A DNA stretch of 64,000 nt. Origin: Blastocatellia bacterium (GTDB lineage: Bacteria; Acidobacteriota; Blastocatellia; Chloracidobacteriales; JADJPF01). A program made the position numbers and the translations under genes. The DNA is taken from the NCBI GenBank assembly GCA_016713405.1, contig JADJPF010000016.1, forward strand, positions 1-64,000, given 5' to 3'. Below are positions 17,683 to 24,687 of this stretch, in pieces. The notes under the pieces were generated by a model. It ran no database searches. It saw only the letters and a list, made by a program, of their open reading frames with translations, and had not been told where the DNA came from. The first letter of the stretch is position 1, and each line of letters starts with the position of its first letter.

Positions 17683-18195
17683 ATCATCACCTCTTCTTAA
17701 ACTGGTTATAACTGGCTTACTATCCTACAATTAATCAAAAATAAAGTGTATTGAGCAAATTACAGTTGGTGACACCTTGACACAGAAAAGTTTTAGACCT
17801 CAATAGAGCTATTTATTTAATTTTCAAAGGCTTAAAAATACAAGTTTTAGGTGGTCAAAAAGGTGCTAACTATCTATCTGATCTTTACAAAATTTATAGA
17901 AATAATTTTCCAGATTTTTGCATATCTTTACATTTTTTCCAACATTTTTACTTAGTATTTTGGATAATTTACCTATATGTTAATCCATTAAATTTTATTA
18001 AGTCCATTATTATAATTAGCTTAGTGATAAATGGCTTACATAATTTTGCTTATGGCACTTGATTTGCCTAAAGGTTATTTTAACTACTCCAGCACATTTT
18101 CACTTTTAGCACTGCTCCAACACCATCACTTTCTTAAATAATTCAATAATAAATTTTTAGCCTAAATTTTAGGTGATAGGAGAGGTGTCTTTTTT
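17683..18195. other. 513-bp intergenic region (divergent promoters)
   Basis: No open frame or repeat that I can support. It serves leftward zwf and rightward ankyrin gene transcription. The only recognisable site is the sigma-54-like promoter at 18053-18067 described separately. Confidence 0.4.
18053..18067 (+). promoter_or_regulatory. candidate sigma-54 promoter
   Basis: TGGCACTTGATTTGC fits the sigma-54 consensus TGGCAC-N5-TTGC exactly, with the GG and GC elements 12 bases apart. It is about 130 bp upstream of the ATG at 18196. No activator gene is visible nearby. Confidence 0.5.
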
Positions 18196-18909
18196 ATGAG
18201 TAAAAAAAGTTTTGAACAACGATTAAAAGTGCTTTCCCCTTGTTCAGCAGATTGGGAAAAAATGGTAGGCAATGACCAAGTAAGATTTTGTGAACATTGC
18301 AGCAAAAGTGTTAATAACATTTCTGAAATGACCCGCGAACAAGCCCTTGAGCTAGTCTTAAAGTCCAATGGTCGATTGTGTGTTAGGTACTATAAAACAA
18401 GTGATCAAAAGATTAACTTTCAGCCTTCTAATAATAGCGAGTTTAGGTTAAATCCATCACCGTTACTAAAATTTGCCGCAGGTGTTTTGCTAGCTACTGC
18501 CTTAAGCGCGTCTCCTGCTATAGCTCAAACTATGCTTCCAATAGGTGATAATGTTGTAGTTGAAACAAAACTAAATAATCCAAATTTACCAGATCCTACT
18601 TGGGAAGGGGGCTATGCTTCGATCCAAGGTACAATTACAGATGAACAAGACGCGGTTATTATTGGAGCAGACGTTACTTTAACAGGAGTAGCTTTTTTAT
18701 ATGAGAAAACCACAACTACTAATGAAAATGGAGAATTTTATTTTGATAACTTACCAGAACAAGAATATTCAATTTCAGTTGTTGCTAGTGGATTCAGCAC
18801 TTTAAGAAAACAAATGATCATTGTTGGAAAAATGACAAATATAAGGCTTACACCTACGACAGGATATAATGGAGGTGTTATGTTTTTTCTCCAGCAGAGG
18901 AAATGTTAG
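18196..18909 (+). CDS. zinc-finger-like, membrane-anchored carboxypeptidase-regulatory-domain protein (N-terminal part of an ankyrin protein)
   Basis: 237 residues in this frame. Residues 1-55 carry a Cys-rich cytoplasmic-looking motif (LSPCSADWEKM, VRFCEHCSKSVNNIS) found in many Acidobacteriota proteins. A hydrophobic segment (LLKFAAGVLLATALSASPAIA) follows, then a carboxypeptidase-regulatory beta-sandwich (IQGTITDEQDAVIIGADVTL, NENGEFYFDNLPEQEYSISV). The run of six T at 18883-18888 appears one short: with seven, the protein reads MFFSPAEEMLGYYEE straight into the ankyrin frame. I therefore take 18196-19442 as one gene of about 415 codons. GGAG lies 13 bases before the ATG. Confidence 0.8.
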   Translation: MSKKSFEQRLKVLSPCSADWEKMVGNDQVRFCEHCSKSVNNISEMTREQALELVLKSNGRLCVRYYKTSDQKINFQPSNNSEFRLNPSPLLKFAAGVLLATALSASPAIAQTMLPIGDNVVVETKLNNPNLPDPTWEGGYASIQGTITDEQDAVIIGADVTLTGVAFLYEKTTTTNENGEFYFDNLPEQEYSISVVASGFSTLRKQMIIVGKMTNIRLTPTTGYNGGVMFFLQQRKC

Positions 18910-19442
18910 GCTATTATGAAGAGCGAAAACAAATAGACAATAGCCAAGAAGAATTGCCTGAAATAGCTGAAGATGTTGAAGAGCTTTTTTCTACTGTTAT
19001 CAACAATGAAATCAAAAAAGTCAAAACTCTGCTAAATAAAGGTGTAAACATAAATAGCACAAATATTTATGGTGAAACAGCTTTGATGTTTGCTGTAGAG
19101 GACAGAAAAATGCTTAAATTTTTGCTTAAATCCGGTGCAGATGTTTCGATTAGAAGTAGATTTGGCACAACTGCCTTAATGCATGCGGCTGTTCACGGTG
19201 ATATAGAGATAGTCAAAATGCTACTTTCAGCAGGTGCTTATGTTAACGCTACTGATATTCATGGGCGGAGTGCGTTGCTTTTTGCTGCTGTTGATGGGCG
19301 AGATGAGATTGTCAACATTCTATTATTATCAGGAGCAGATACCAATCTAAAAGACTCTACTGGCAGCACAGCCGCTTGTTATGCTAAAGCAGGCGACCAT
19401 AAAAAAGTTAAAAAACTGCTAAAATCTATTGGAGCAGAATAA
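18903..19442 (+). CDS. ankyrin-repeat protein (C-terminal part of the preceding gene)
   Basis: 179 residues with four ankyrin repeats: NIYGETALMFAVED, FGTTALMHAAVHGDIEIV, HGRSALLFAAVDGRDEIV and STGSTAACYAKAGD. There is no ribosome binding site before the ATG at 18903 and the two frames overlap by seven bases around a T run, so this is most likely the C-terminal domain of the protein starting at 18196. Ankyrin repeats bind protein partners. With the membrane segment upstream, the repeats would lie on the same side as the carboxypeptidase-regulatory domain, probably the periplasm. Confidence 0.8.
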   Translation: MLGYYEERKQIDNSQEELPEIAEDVEELFSTVINNEIKKVKTLLNKGVNINSTNIYGETALMFAVEDRKMLKFLLKSGADVSIRSRFGTTALMHAAVHGDIEIVKMLLSAGAYVNATDIHGRSALLFAAVDGRDEIVNILLLSGADTNLKDSTGSTAACYAKAGDHKKVKKLLKSIGAE

Positions 19443-19510
19443 ATTGCAATTATTAATGGTAAATTGTTTCTAATTTAAGATTCACTAGTTTCTTGTGAAA
19501 CAAAACTTTT

Positions 19511-19545
19511 TGTTGGAGATAACATAAATTTTGCTATCTCCAACA
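19511..19545. terminator. hairpin between convergent genes
   Basis: Perfect 11-bp stem (TGTTGGAGATA at 19511-19521 with 19535-19545) between the ankyrin gene and the molybdopterin oxidoreductase. No clear T run follows in either direction, so it may terminate weakly or only stabilise 3' ends. Confidence 0.45.
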
Positions 19546-19559
19546 ATGTTAAAAAATTA

Positions 19560-21782
19560 TTAACCATTAACAGCTTTTGCTAAAGGCATGTTTTCTTGGG
19601 GAGTTATTTCATCTGCTACAGCTTGAACTTCTACCATAACACCATTAAAAGCGGCTGTTCCAATAAGAGCATCAATAGCTAATTCATCAGTAAGGTCATT
19701 GACGCTAACTCCTGCATGTTGTTTTGCAACCTCTAATAATACGTTATCGCGGTTATGACCCCAACCATGAGGAATGCTTACAACTCCTGGCATAATTTCA
19801 TCAGTTATTTCAACTGTTATGTGGACTTTACCAACACGAGAGGCAACTAATACCTTTTGACCGTTAGAAATTTGGCGTTTAGCAGCATCTACAGGATTTA
19901 TCATCAATGTACAAAGCGAGCGTCCTTTAACAAGTCTTAAGCTATTGTGTAACCAAGAATTGTTGCTACGTAAATGACGACGGCCTATTAAAAGTAGTTG
20001 ATTGCTATTTGTTGTGCTGCTAAGAAATCTTTCTTTAACTCGCTCTAAGTCTTTAACTAAAGGCTGTGGAGCTAAATCAATACGTTTTGACTTGCTTTGC
20101 AAGCGTTCAGGTAAACAAGGTTTTAGTGCAGATATATCTATTCCATGAGGTAAAGATCTTAATTTGCTAAGGCTAAGTTTGTCTGAAAATGGATTTAATC
20201 CTGCTCCATAAGGGCCAAAACGCAAGCCTAGATCTAATAACCCAGCTGGGCCAAGGGCTTTTAATACTTTATGTTTAATTGTTGAAGTTAGCTGGCTAAC
20301 AACTCCATCTGACTCCATTCTAGTTAGTAATTCCAGAAAGATTTCCCAGTCATGACGGCTATCAGGATCTCCATTAAATAGGGCTTGAGAATATTTTGTT
20401 GTGTTATGAATGGCTAAAAGATGAAAAGCTAAATCATAGTTATCATGCTCTAAAGATGAGGTAGGAGGTAAAATAATATTGGCATGTCTTGTTGTTTCAT
20501 TAATATAAAAATCGATTGATACCATAAAATCAAGGCTAGCTAAGGCTTTATCTAGCTGTTGACCGTTTGGTGTAGATAAAACTGGGTTTCCAGCACAAGT
20601 TACTAAAGCTTTAATTTGTTTGTCTCCAGGAGTTAAGATTTCTTCTGCCATTGCTGCAACAGGCAATTCACCAGCAAATTCTGGTAATTTTCTTACTCGA
20701 CTATGCCAACGGCCAAAGCTTCCTTTAGGAGCAATTGCGTCTGGTGCTGTTACAGGATCAAACGCTGGTAGGGTAAAAAGTGCGCCACCTTCACGGTCTA
20801 AATTTCCAGTAACAATGTTTATTACATTAATTAACCATTGACATACTGCACCAAATTCTTGTGTAGAAACTCCCATCCGACCATAACACACGGCTGTTTT
20901 AGCAGTGGCAAAGTCTCTAGCTAGGTTATAGATTTCTGTTGCAGAGATTCCAGTTATTGACTCGACTTTTTCAGGGGTAAAATCTTTTACTAGTTTGTTT
21001 ATCACATCAACTTTATCTGTAAATTGAGATAAATGACCAAGGCGAACTAAATTTTCAGCAAATATTACTTGTAAAATAGCTAGTAGAAGGAAAACATCCG
21101 TTCCAGGACGGATAAAAAGATGCTTGTCAGATAAATCTGAAGTTTCTGTTCGACGTGGATCTATTAAAATAACTTTTCCACCACGTTTACGAATCTGTTT
21201 TAAGTGTCCAGCAACATCAGGCGCGGTCATTAAACTCCCATTTGATACAGCCGGATTTGCTCCTAAAATAATTAAAAATTCCGTGCGTTTTAAGTCTGGT
21301 ACAGGTAGTAATAATTGATGACCATAAAGAAAATAGCCAACAAAATGATGTGCTAGTTGATCAACTGAAGTTGCCGCAAAATGATTACGACTATGTAGGC
21401 TCTTAAAGAACATTGGCCCAAATAGCATTGATCCGTAGTTATGAACCATTGGATTGCCAGTATAAACACCCACTGCGCTTTTACCATGTTTAGCTTGAAT
21501 TTTCTTTATCCCTTGAACTACTTCGTCAAAAGCTTCATCCCAGCTAATACGCTGCCAAGTTGTACCATTGCGGCGTAGAGGATGTTTAACTCGATCTTTA
21601 TCATAATAGAGATCTTGCAGGGCTACGGCTTTAGGGCAAATATGCCCCTGACTAAATGGATCTTGTTTATCTCCTCGAATGCTATGTATTTTGTTTTCTT
21701 TAACCGTTATTTCAACACCACACATTGCTTCACAAAGGTTACAAGTACGGTAATGTACAAATTCGTTTTTTTGATTTTCCAT
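19560..21782 (-). CDS. molybdopterin (bis-MGD) oxidoreductase with one [4Fe-4S] cluster
   Basis: 740 residues, DMSO-reductase superfamily. The N-terminal cluster motif is C14, C17, C21, C49 (TCNLCEAMCG, GHICPKA). Family blocks follow: GKSAVGVYTGNP, LIILGANPAVSNGSL, VILIDPRRTET, MGVSTQEFGA, NLDREGGALF, and a C-terminal molybdopterin-dinucleotide-binding domain (about 620-735, GVVSIPHGWGHNRDN). No Tat signal is visible, so it is probably cytoplasmic. No partner electron-transfer subunit or formate-channel gene is adjacent, and the substrate cannot be assigned. AAGGGG precedes the ATG. The upstream region is the GATC-dense block beside parB. Confidence 0.88.
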   Translation of the reverse strand: MENQKNEFVHYRTCNLCEAMCGVEITVKENKIHSIRGDKQDPFSQGHICPKAVALQDLYYDKDRVKHPLRRNGTTWQRISWDEAFDEVVQGIKKIQAKHGKSAVGVYTGNPMVHNYGSMLFGPMFFKSLHSRNHFAATSVDQLAHHFVGYFLYGHQLLLPVPDLKRTEFLIILGANPAVSNGSLMTAPDVAGHLKQIRKRGGKVILIDPRRTETSDLSDKHLFIRPGTDVFLLLAILQVIFAENLVRLGHLSQFTDKVDVINKLVKDFTPEKVESITGISATEIYNLARDFATAKTAVCYGRMGVSTQEFGAVCQWLINVINIVTGNLDREGGALFTLPAFDPVTAPDAIAPKGSFGRWHSRVRKLPEFAGELPVAAMAEEILTPGDKQIKALVTCAGNPVLSTPNGQQLDKALASLDFMVSIDFYINETTRHANIILPPTSSLEHDNYDLAFHLLAIHNTTKYSQALFNGDPDSRHDWEIFLELLTRMESDGVVSQLTSTIKHKVLKALGPAGLLDLGLRFGPYGAGLNPFSDKLSLSKLRSLPHGIDISALKPCLPERLQSKSKRIDLAPQPLVKDLERVKERFLSSTTNSNQLLLIGRRHLRSNNSWLHNSLRLVKGRSLCTLMINPVDAAKRQISNGQKVLVASRVGKVHITVEITDEIMPGVVSIPHGWGHNRDNVLLEVAKQHAGVSVNDLTDELAIDALIGTAAFNGVMVEVQAVADEITPQENMPLAKAVNG

Positions 21783-21842
21783 GGTTGCCCCTTATTTTTT
21801 GTTAAAGTTAAAAGTAAGTTTACTTAACCGTCCATAGCTTTA

Positions 21843-21996
21843 GATCGCTTTAATGGATCTATTTTTAAGCACGATCACTTGATTTTTCGATCAAAATGGA
21901 TCAGATCGACTAGTCAACTATCTTAGCTGATCTTAGATCAACTCGATCACTCGATCAGTTGATCTCAAAATGATCGAGTATGATCACTTTAAGATC
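21843..21996. repeat. GATC-dense block downstream of parB
   Basis: Fourteen GATC tetramers in 154 bp (first at 21843, last at 21993), where fewer than one would be expected by chance. Many are in longer palindromic contexts such as TTGATC, CGATCA and CTCGATC. It lies between the parB stop and the oxidoreductase start. It could be a partition site, a methylation-controlled element or an initiator-binding region (all inference). A matching block lies inside the origin at 24129-24261. Confidence 0.75.
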
Positions 21997-22033
21997 GTTA
22001 AACTAAGCATCGAACGGGCAACGAGAGGATAAA

Positions 22034-23086
22034 CTAACTAGTAGATCTAACTAGCTCGACTAGTTGAGTTAATTCTTCAAGTTTTTCTTGAAGTTGTTTT
22101 TGATGTTCTTCTGAAAGTTGAGATAATTTTAATTCTTTTAATTCTTTTGCTGTTTGACGAGTTAAAACCTGTAAATGTTCCGTAGCTGTTACTTTATTTT
22201 TATCAACTGTTGTTAATTTGTTTTTTTCTGCTTCAATTAAACGTCTAATAGCTATTAATGATAAAGACTCTGTAATAGCTTGATTAAGAATAGTTTTTCT
22301 TAATGCTAGGGCTTGGCTTTCAGAACATTTTAAGGTTTCGCTAGTTAAACGACCTATAGCACGCGCTTTTGTATACTCAATTTTGCCATTTCGTAGAGCA
22401 GTTAAAACATCTGCCGGAAGTCGTCTTAAAGGTAATCGATGCTGAATAAAGGATAGCCAGTTAGTACGACCTATAGCAGAAAAAACAGATTCAACAATTG
22501 GGGTCAAGTTAATAACAACGTTGTTATTAACTTTGCTTCGTCCATTTTCTTGAGCTTCTTTTTGAGCCGTTCTATTGTTATTCATTGCAAACAGTAGCCT
22601 TAAGACATCGCCAAAGGGGTCTGTATCATTAGGACGAACAAAAGCAGCAAACTCAATTTCATCTCGTAGTTTCAGTTTAAGTAGGGCTAAATAGCCTTCA
22701 GTTTCTTCAACAGGGTTTAGATCTTCACGTTGCAAGTTTTCAACTAAAGCAAGTTGAAGAGATTCTTCATCTGAAAGGGTGCGAATAATGGCAGGAATTT
22801 CCGTTAAAGCGGCGAGTTTTGCAGCTTGCCAGCGACGTTCTCCAGCAACAATTTGATAAGGAGCTTCACCTGACGTTAACTCTCTTACAATAATAGGCTG
22901 AAGTATCCCACTTTGACGAATAGACTCAACCAATGCAGTCAAAGCGGCTGGTTCTAAACGTCGGCGCGGCTGATTTGGGTTAGGAATAATTTTATTTAAT
23001 GCTATTTTTCTTACCGCTACAGCATCAGCATCAGGAACAATTGTACTAGCAAATAAAGCGTCTATTCCAAGTCGTTTTTTAGCCAT
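22034..23086 (-). CDS. parB: ParB-family DNA partition protein
   Basis: 350 residues. It has the ParB nuclease-fold/CTP-binding region: NPNQPRRRLEPAALTALVESI, QPIIVRE, YQIVAGERRWQAAKLA (box II) and ENLQREDLNPVEE (box I). The central helix-turn-helix region is atypical, with about 70 residues inserted before SAIGRTNWLSFIQHRLPL; KIEYTKARAIGRL corresponds to the usual end of the DNA-binding domain. The C-terminus is a long Leu/Glu-rich helix suited to dimerisation. It loads on a centromere-like site and works with ParA. Its ATG overlaps the parA stop by eight bases (23079-23086), showing translational coupling. I see no classical parS sequence nearby. Confidence 0.92.
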   Translation of the reverse strand: MAKKRLGIDALFASTIVPDADAVAVRKIALNKIIPNPNQPRRRLEPAALTALVESIRQSGILQPIIVRELTSGEAPYQIVAGERRWQAAKLAALTEIPAIIRTLSDEESLQLALVENLQREDLNPVEETEGYLALLKLKLRDEIEFAAFVRPNDTDPFGDVLRLLFAMNNNRTAQKEAQENGRSKVNNNVVINLTPIVESVFSAIGRTNWLSFIQHRLPLRRLPADVLTALRNGKIEYTKARAIGRLTSETLKCSESQALALRKTILNQAITESLSLIAIRRLIEAEKNKLTTVDKNKVTATEHLQVLTRQTAKELKELKLSQLSEEHQKQLQEKLEELTQLVELVRSTS

Positions 23087-23831
23087 TTAATAGTCCTTCT
23101 ACAAGTTTTTTAATATCGCTATTTCCTTCAAACTTAGGTGCATGAAGTTGTACAGGCATAGCACGTGCGGCAGCCTCAGCAAAGGCTACACCACGTCTAA
23201 CAGGTGGAAACACTGTTAATCGACTACCAAAACGAGTTTGAATTACTTCATAAGTTTCTGTATTTAGGCGAGTTCTTATATCAAGAAGCGTTGGAACAAT
23301 ACCAGCAATCTTTAGGTTTGGATTAAGAAGCCGTACTTTTTCGATTGTATCAAAAAGGTGTTTTGTTCCTCGTAGAGCCTTAATTTCACATTGAACAGGG
23401 ATTAATATTTCATCAGCAGCAACTAAAACATTGATAGAAATATTTCCAAGTGAAGGAGGAGCATCAATAATTATAAAGTCATAGTTATCTTTAACTGCTC
23501 GCAAAGTTTCTCTTAATCTTAGCTCGCGCCCAATTTCTGCATTAAGAAGAAAGTCTGCTGTAGCTAAATCAATGGTTGCAGGAACTAGATCCATTCCGTG
23601 TATAGAATGAATTGGTAAGCTTTCCCGATGAATTATTGCTTCAAAAAGGCTATGTTCTAGTTGGTCAGTGTTTAACCCTAAAAACTCTGTTAAAGAGGCT
23701 TGCGGGTCAGCATCTACTAGTAAAACCTTTAAGTTATGTTGTGTTAGTTCATAACCAAGATCCCTAGTTAAAGAAGATTTACCTACTCCACCGGCTTGGT
23801 TAAAAATTGCTAAAGTGCGTGTTGGTGACAA
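23079..23831 (-). CDS. parA: ParA-family partition ATPase
   Basis: I chose the TTG at 23831 because AGGAG lies six bases upstream; a second TTG at 23837 gives two extra residues. The 250-residue protein has the Walker A region FNQAGGVGKSSL (K18), the Walker A' stretch VLLVDADPQASLTEFLG and Walker B FIIIDAPPSLG. The usual deviant Walker A signature lysine (NQKGG) is replaced by alanine (A13). ParA ATPases move ParB-bound DNA over the nucleoid. The gene faces away from the initiator gene and is transcribed leftward from the origin; three iterons lie just upstream of its ribosome binding site, so the initiator may repress it. Confidence 0.92.
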   Translation of the reverse strand: MSPTRTLAIFNQAGGVGKSSLTRDLGYELTQHNLKVLLVDADPQASLTEFLGLNTDQLEHSLFEAIIHRESLPIHSIHGMDLVPATIDLATADFLLNAEIGRELRLRETLRAVKDNYDFIIIDAPPSLGNISINVLVAADEILIPVQCEIKALRGTKHLFDTIEKVRLLNPNLKIAGIVPTLLDIRTRLNTETYEVIQTRFGSRLTVFPPVRRGVAFAEAAARAMPVQLHAPKFEGNSDIKKLVEGLLNG

Positions 23832-23860
23832 GATCAACTCCTTATTTGAGTTACAGACTT

Positions 23861-23919
23861 TTATTAACAGTTGAAATAATTTTATTAACAGTTGAAGTAA
23901 AACTCTTAACAGTTGAAAT
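23861..23919 (+). repeat. iteron array A (three repeats)
   Basis: Three direct repeats of the form TTATTAACAGTTGAAAT at 23861, 23882 and 23903. The spacing is exactly 21 bp, two helical turns, so all sites lie on one face of the DNA. They sit directly upstream of parA. Confidence 0.88.
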
Positions 23920-24128
23920 AAAACTATTGGATTTTCTGTAATTTATGATAATAAGTCTGTCAGACCCATTAAGTTTGCGTATTTATCAGAACAAATATTC
24001 AGCTAAATACTTAACGGTTACTATCTCATAAATTATTTAATTTGTCATTACTTAGATACAAAAACGTTCTTTGAAGAAAATAACTCTTACTACAACTGTT
24101 AATAGTTGATTAATAGTAAAAATAAAGT

Positions 24129-24261
24129 GATCGAGTTGATCATCGAATAACCGAAATATGATCGCAGATCAATTTAAGGTGATCGCAAAGTTGATCATAA
24201 TTGATCTATATTTTTGATCTGCTTTTGATCAGTTTCGATCTCAGTTGCGATCACATTGATC
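24129..24261. repeat. GATC-dense block inside the origin
   Basis: Twelve GATC tetramers in 133 bp (24129, 24138, 24160, 24167, 24181, 24193, 24203, 24216, 24227, 24237, 24249, 24258). It lies immediately left of iteron array B. The arrangement resembles origins in which methylation or an initiator with GATC-containing sites controls timing; whether the host methylates GATC is not known. Confidence 0.8.
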
Positions 24262-24273
24262 TCAAAAGATTTC

Positions 24274-24525
24274 TTATTAACAGTTGGAAATAAAAGTGTT
24301 AACAGTTGGAGTAACACCTTATTAATAGTTGGAATAAGTGTTTATTAACAGTTGGAGTGCAATCTATTAACAGTTGAAAACAAGTCCTAAATCGGGTTAT
24401 TAACAGTTGGAATGCAAACTATTAACAGTTGAAAGTAAGAGTTATTAACAGTTGGGATAAATTTATATTAACACTTGAAATAAAACTCTTAATAGTTGAA
24501 ATAAAATTATTAACACTTGAAATAA
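24274..24525 (+). repeat. iteron array B (eleven repeats)
   Basis: Eleven direct repeats with core TTAACAGTTG (variants TTAATAGTTG and TTAACACTTG), cores starting at 24277, 24299, 24322, 24345, 24367, 24400, 24422, 24445, 24468, 24489 and 24510. Spacing is 21-23 bp except one gap of 33 bp. The last three are the most divergent. They are the expected binding sites of the adjacent RPA-type initiator. Confidence 0.9.
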
Positions 24526-24540
24526 GTAAAAATTGTTAAC

Positions 24541-24640
24541 TGTAATAAATAGAGTAAGATAGATTTTTCTTAAATTGCCATATATATATGTTTATATAAA
24601 GAATATAAATGTAAATGTAATGTATTCATATAAGCTGTAA
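24541..24640. other. AT-rich stretch, candidate DNA unwinding element
   Basis: About 100 bp with very few G or C, including TATATATATG and TTTATATAAAG. It lies between iteron array B and the initiator gene, the usual place of the unwinding element in iteron origins. It also must contain the repA promoter. Confidence 0.5.
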
Positions 24641-24687
24641 TGTTTTTGATGGTATTAGAAAATGGAATAAATGTTTTTGGAGGCAGT

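Larger units (their letters stand above)
23832..24687. other. replication origin region of a secondary replicon
   Basis: 856 bp without a gene, between divergent parA and repA. From left to right it holds three iterons (23861-23919), about 170 bp of plain AT-rich sequence, a degenerate inverted/direct iteron pair at 24093-24108, a block of 12 GATC sites (24129-24261), eleven iterons (24274-24525) and a highly AT-rich stretch (24541-24640) suited to strand opening. This is the architecture of an iteron-controlled origin next to its initiator gene. I found no good DnaA box. Confidence 0.85.

Noticed and set aside
24274..24525. CRISPR array
   Set aside because: The repeats are short, spaced by a few bases and variable; this is an iteron pattern and no cas gene is present.
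21783..24687. Classical parS sites (TGTTTCACGTGAAACA type) near parAB
   Set aside because: I found no such 16-base palindrome; the GATC blocks are the only candidates and are reported as such.
23832..24687. DnaA boxes in the origin region
   Set aside because: No convincing TTATCCACA or close variant on either strand, so I do not claim one.
24640..24687. Earlier ATG for the initiator gene
   Set aside because: It has no ribosome binding site, while GGAGG precedes the ATG at 24688.
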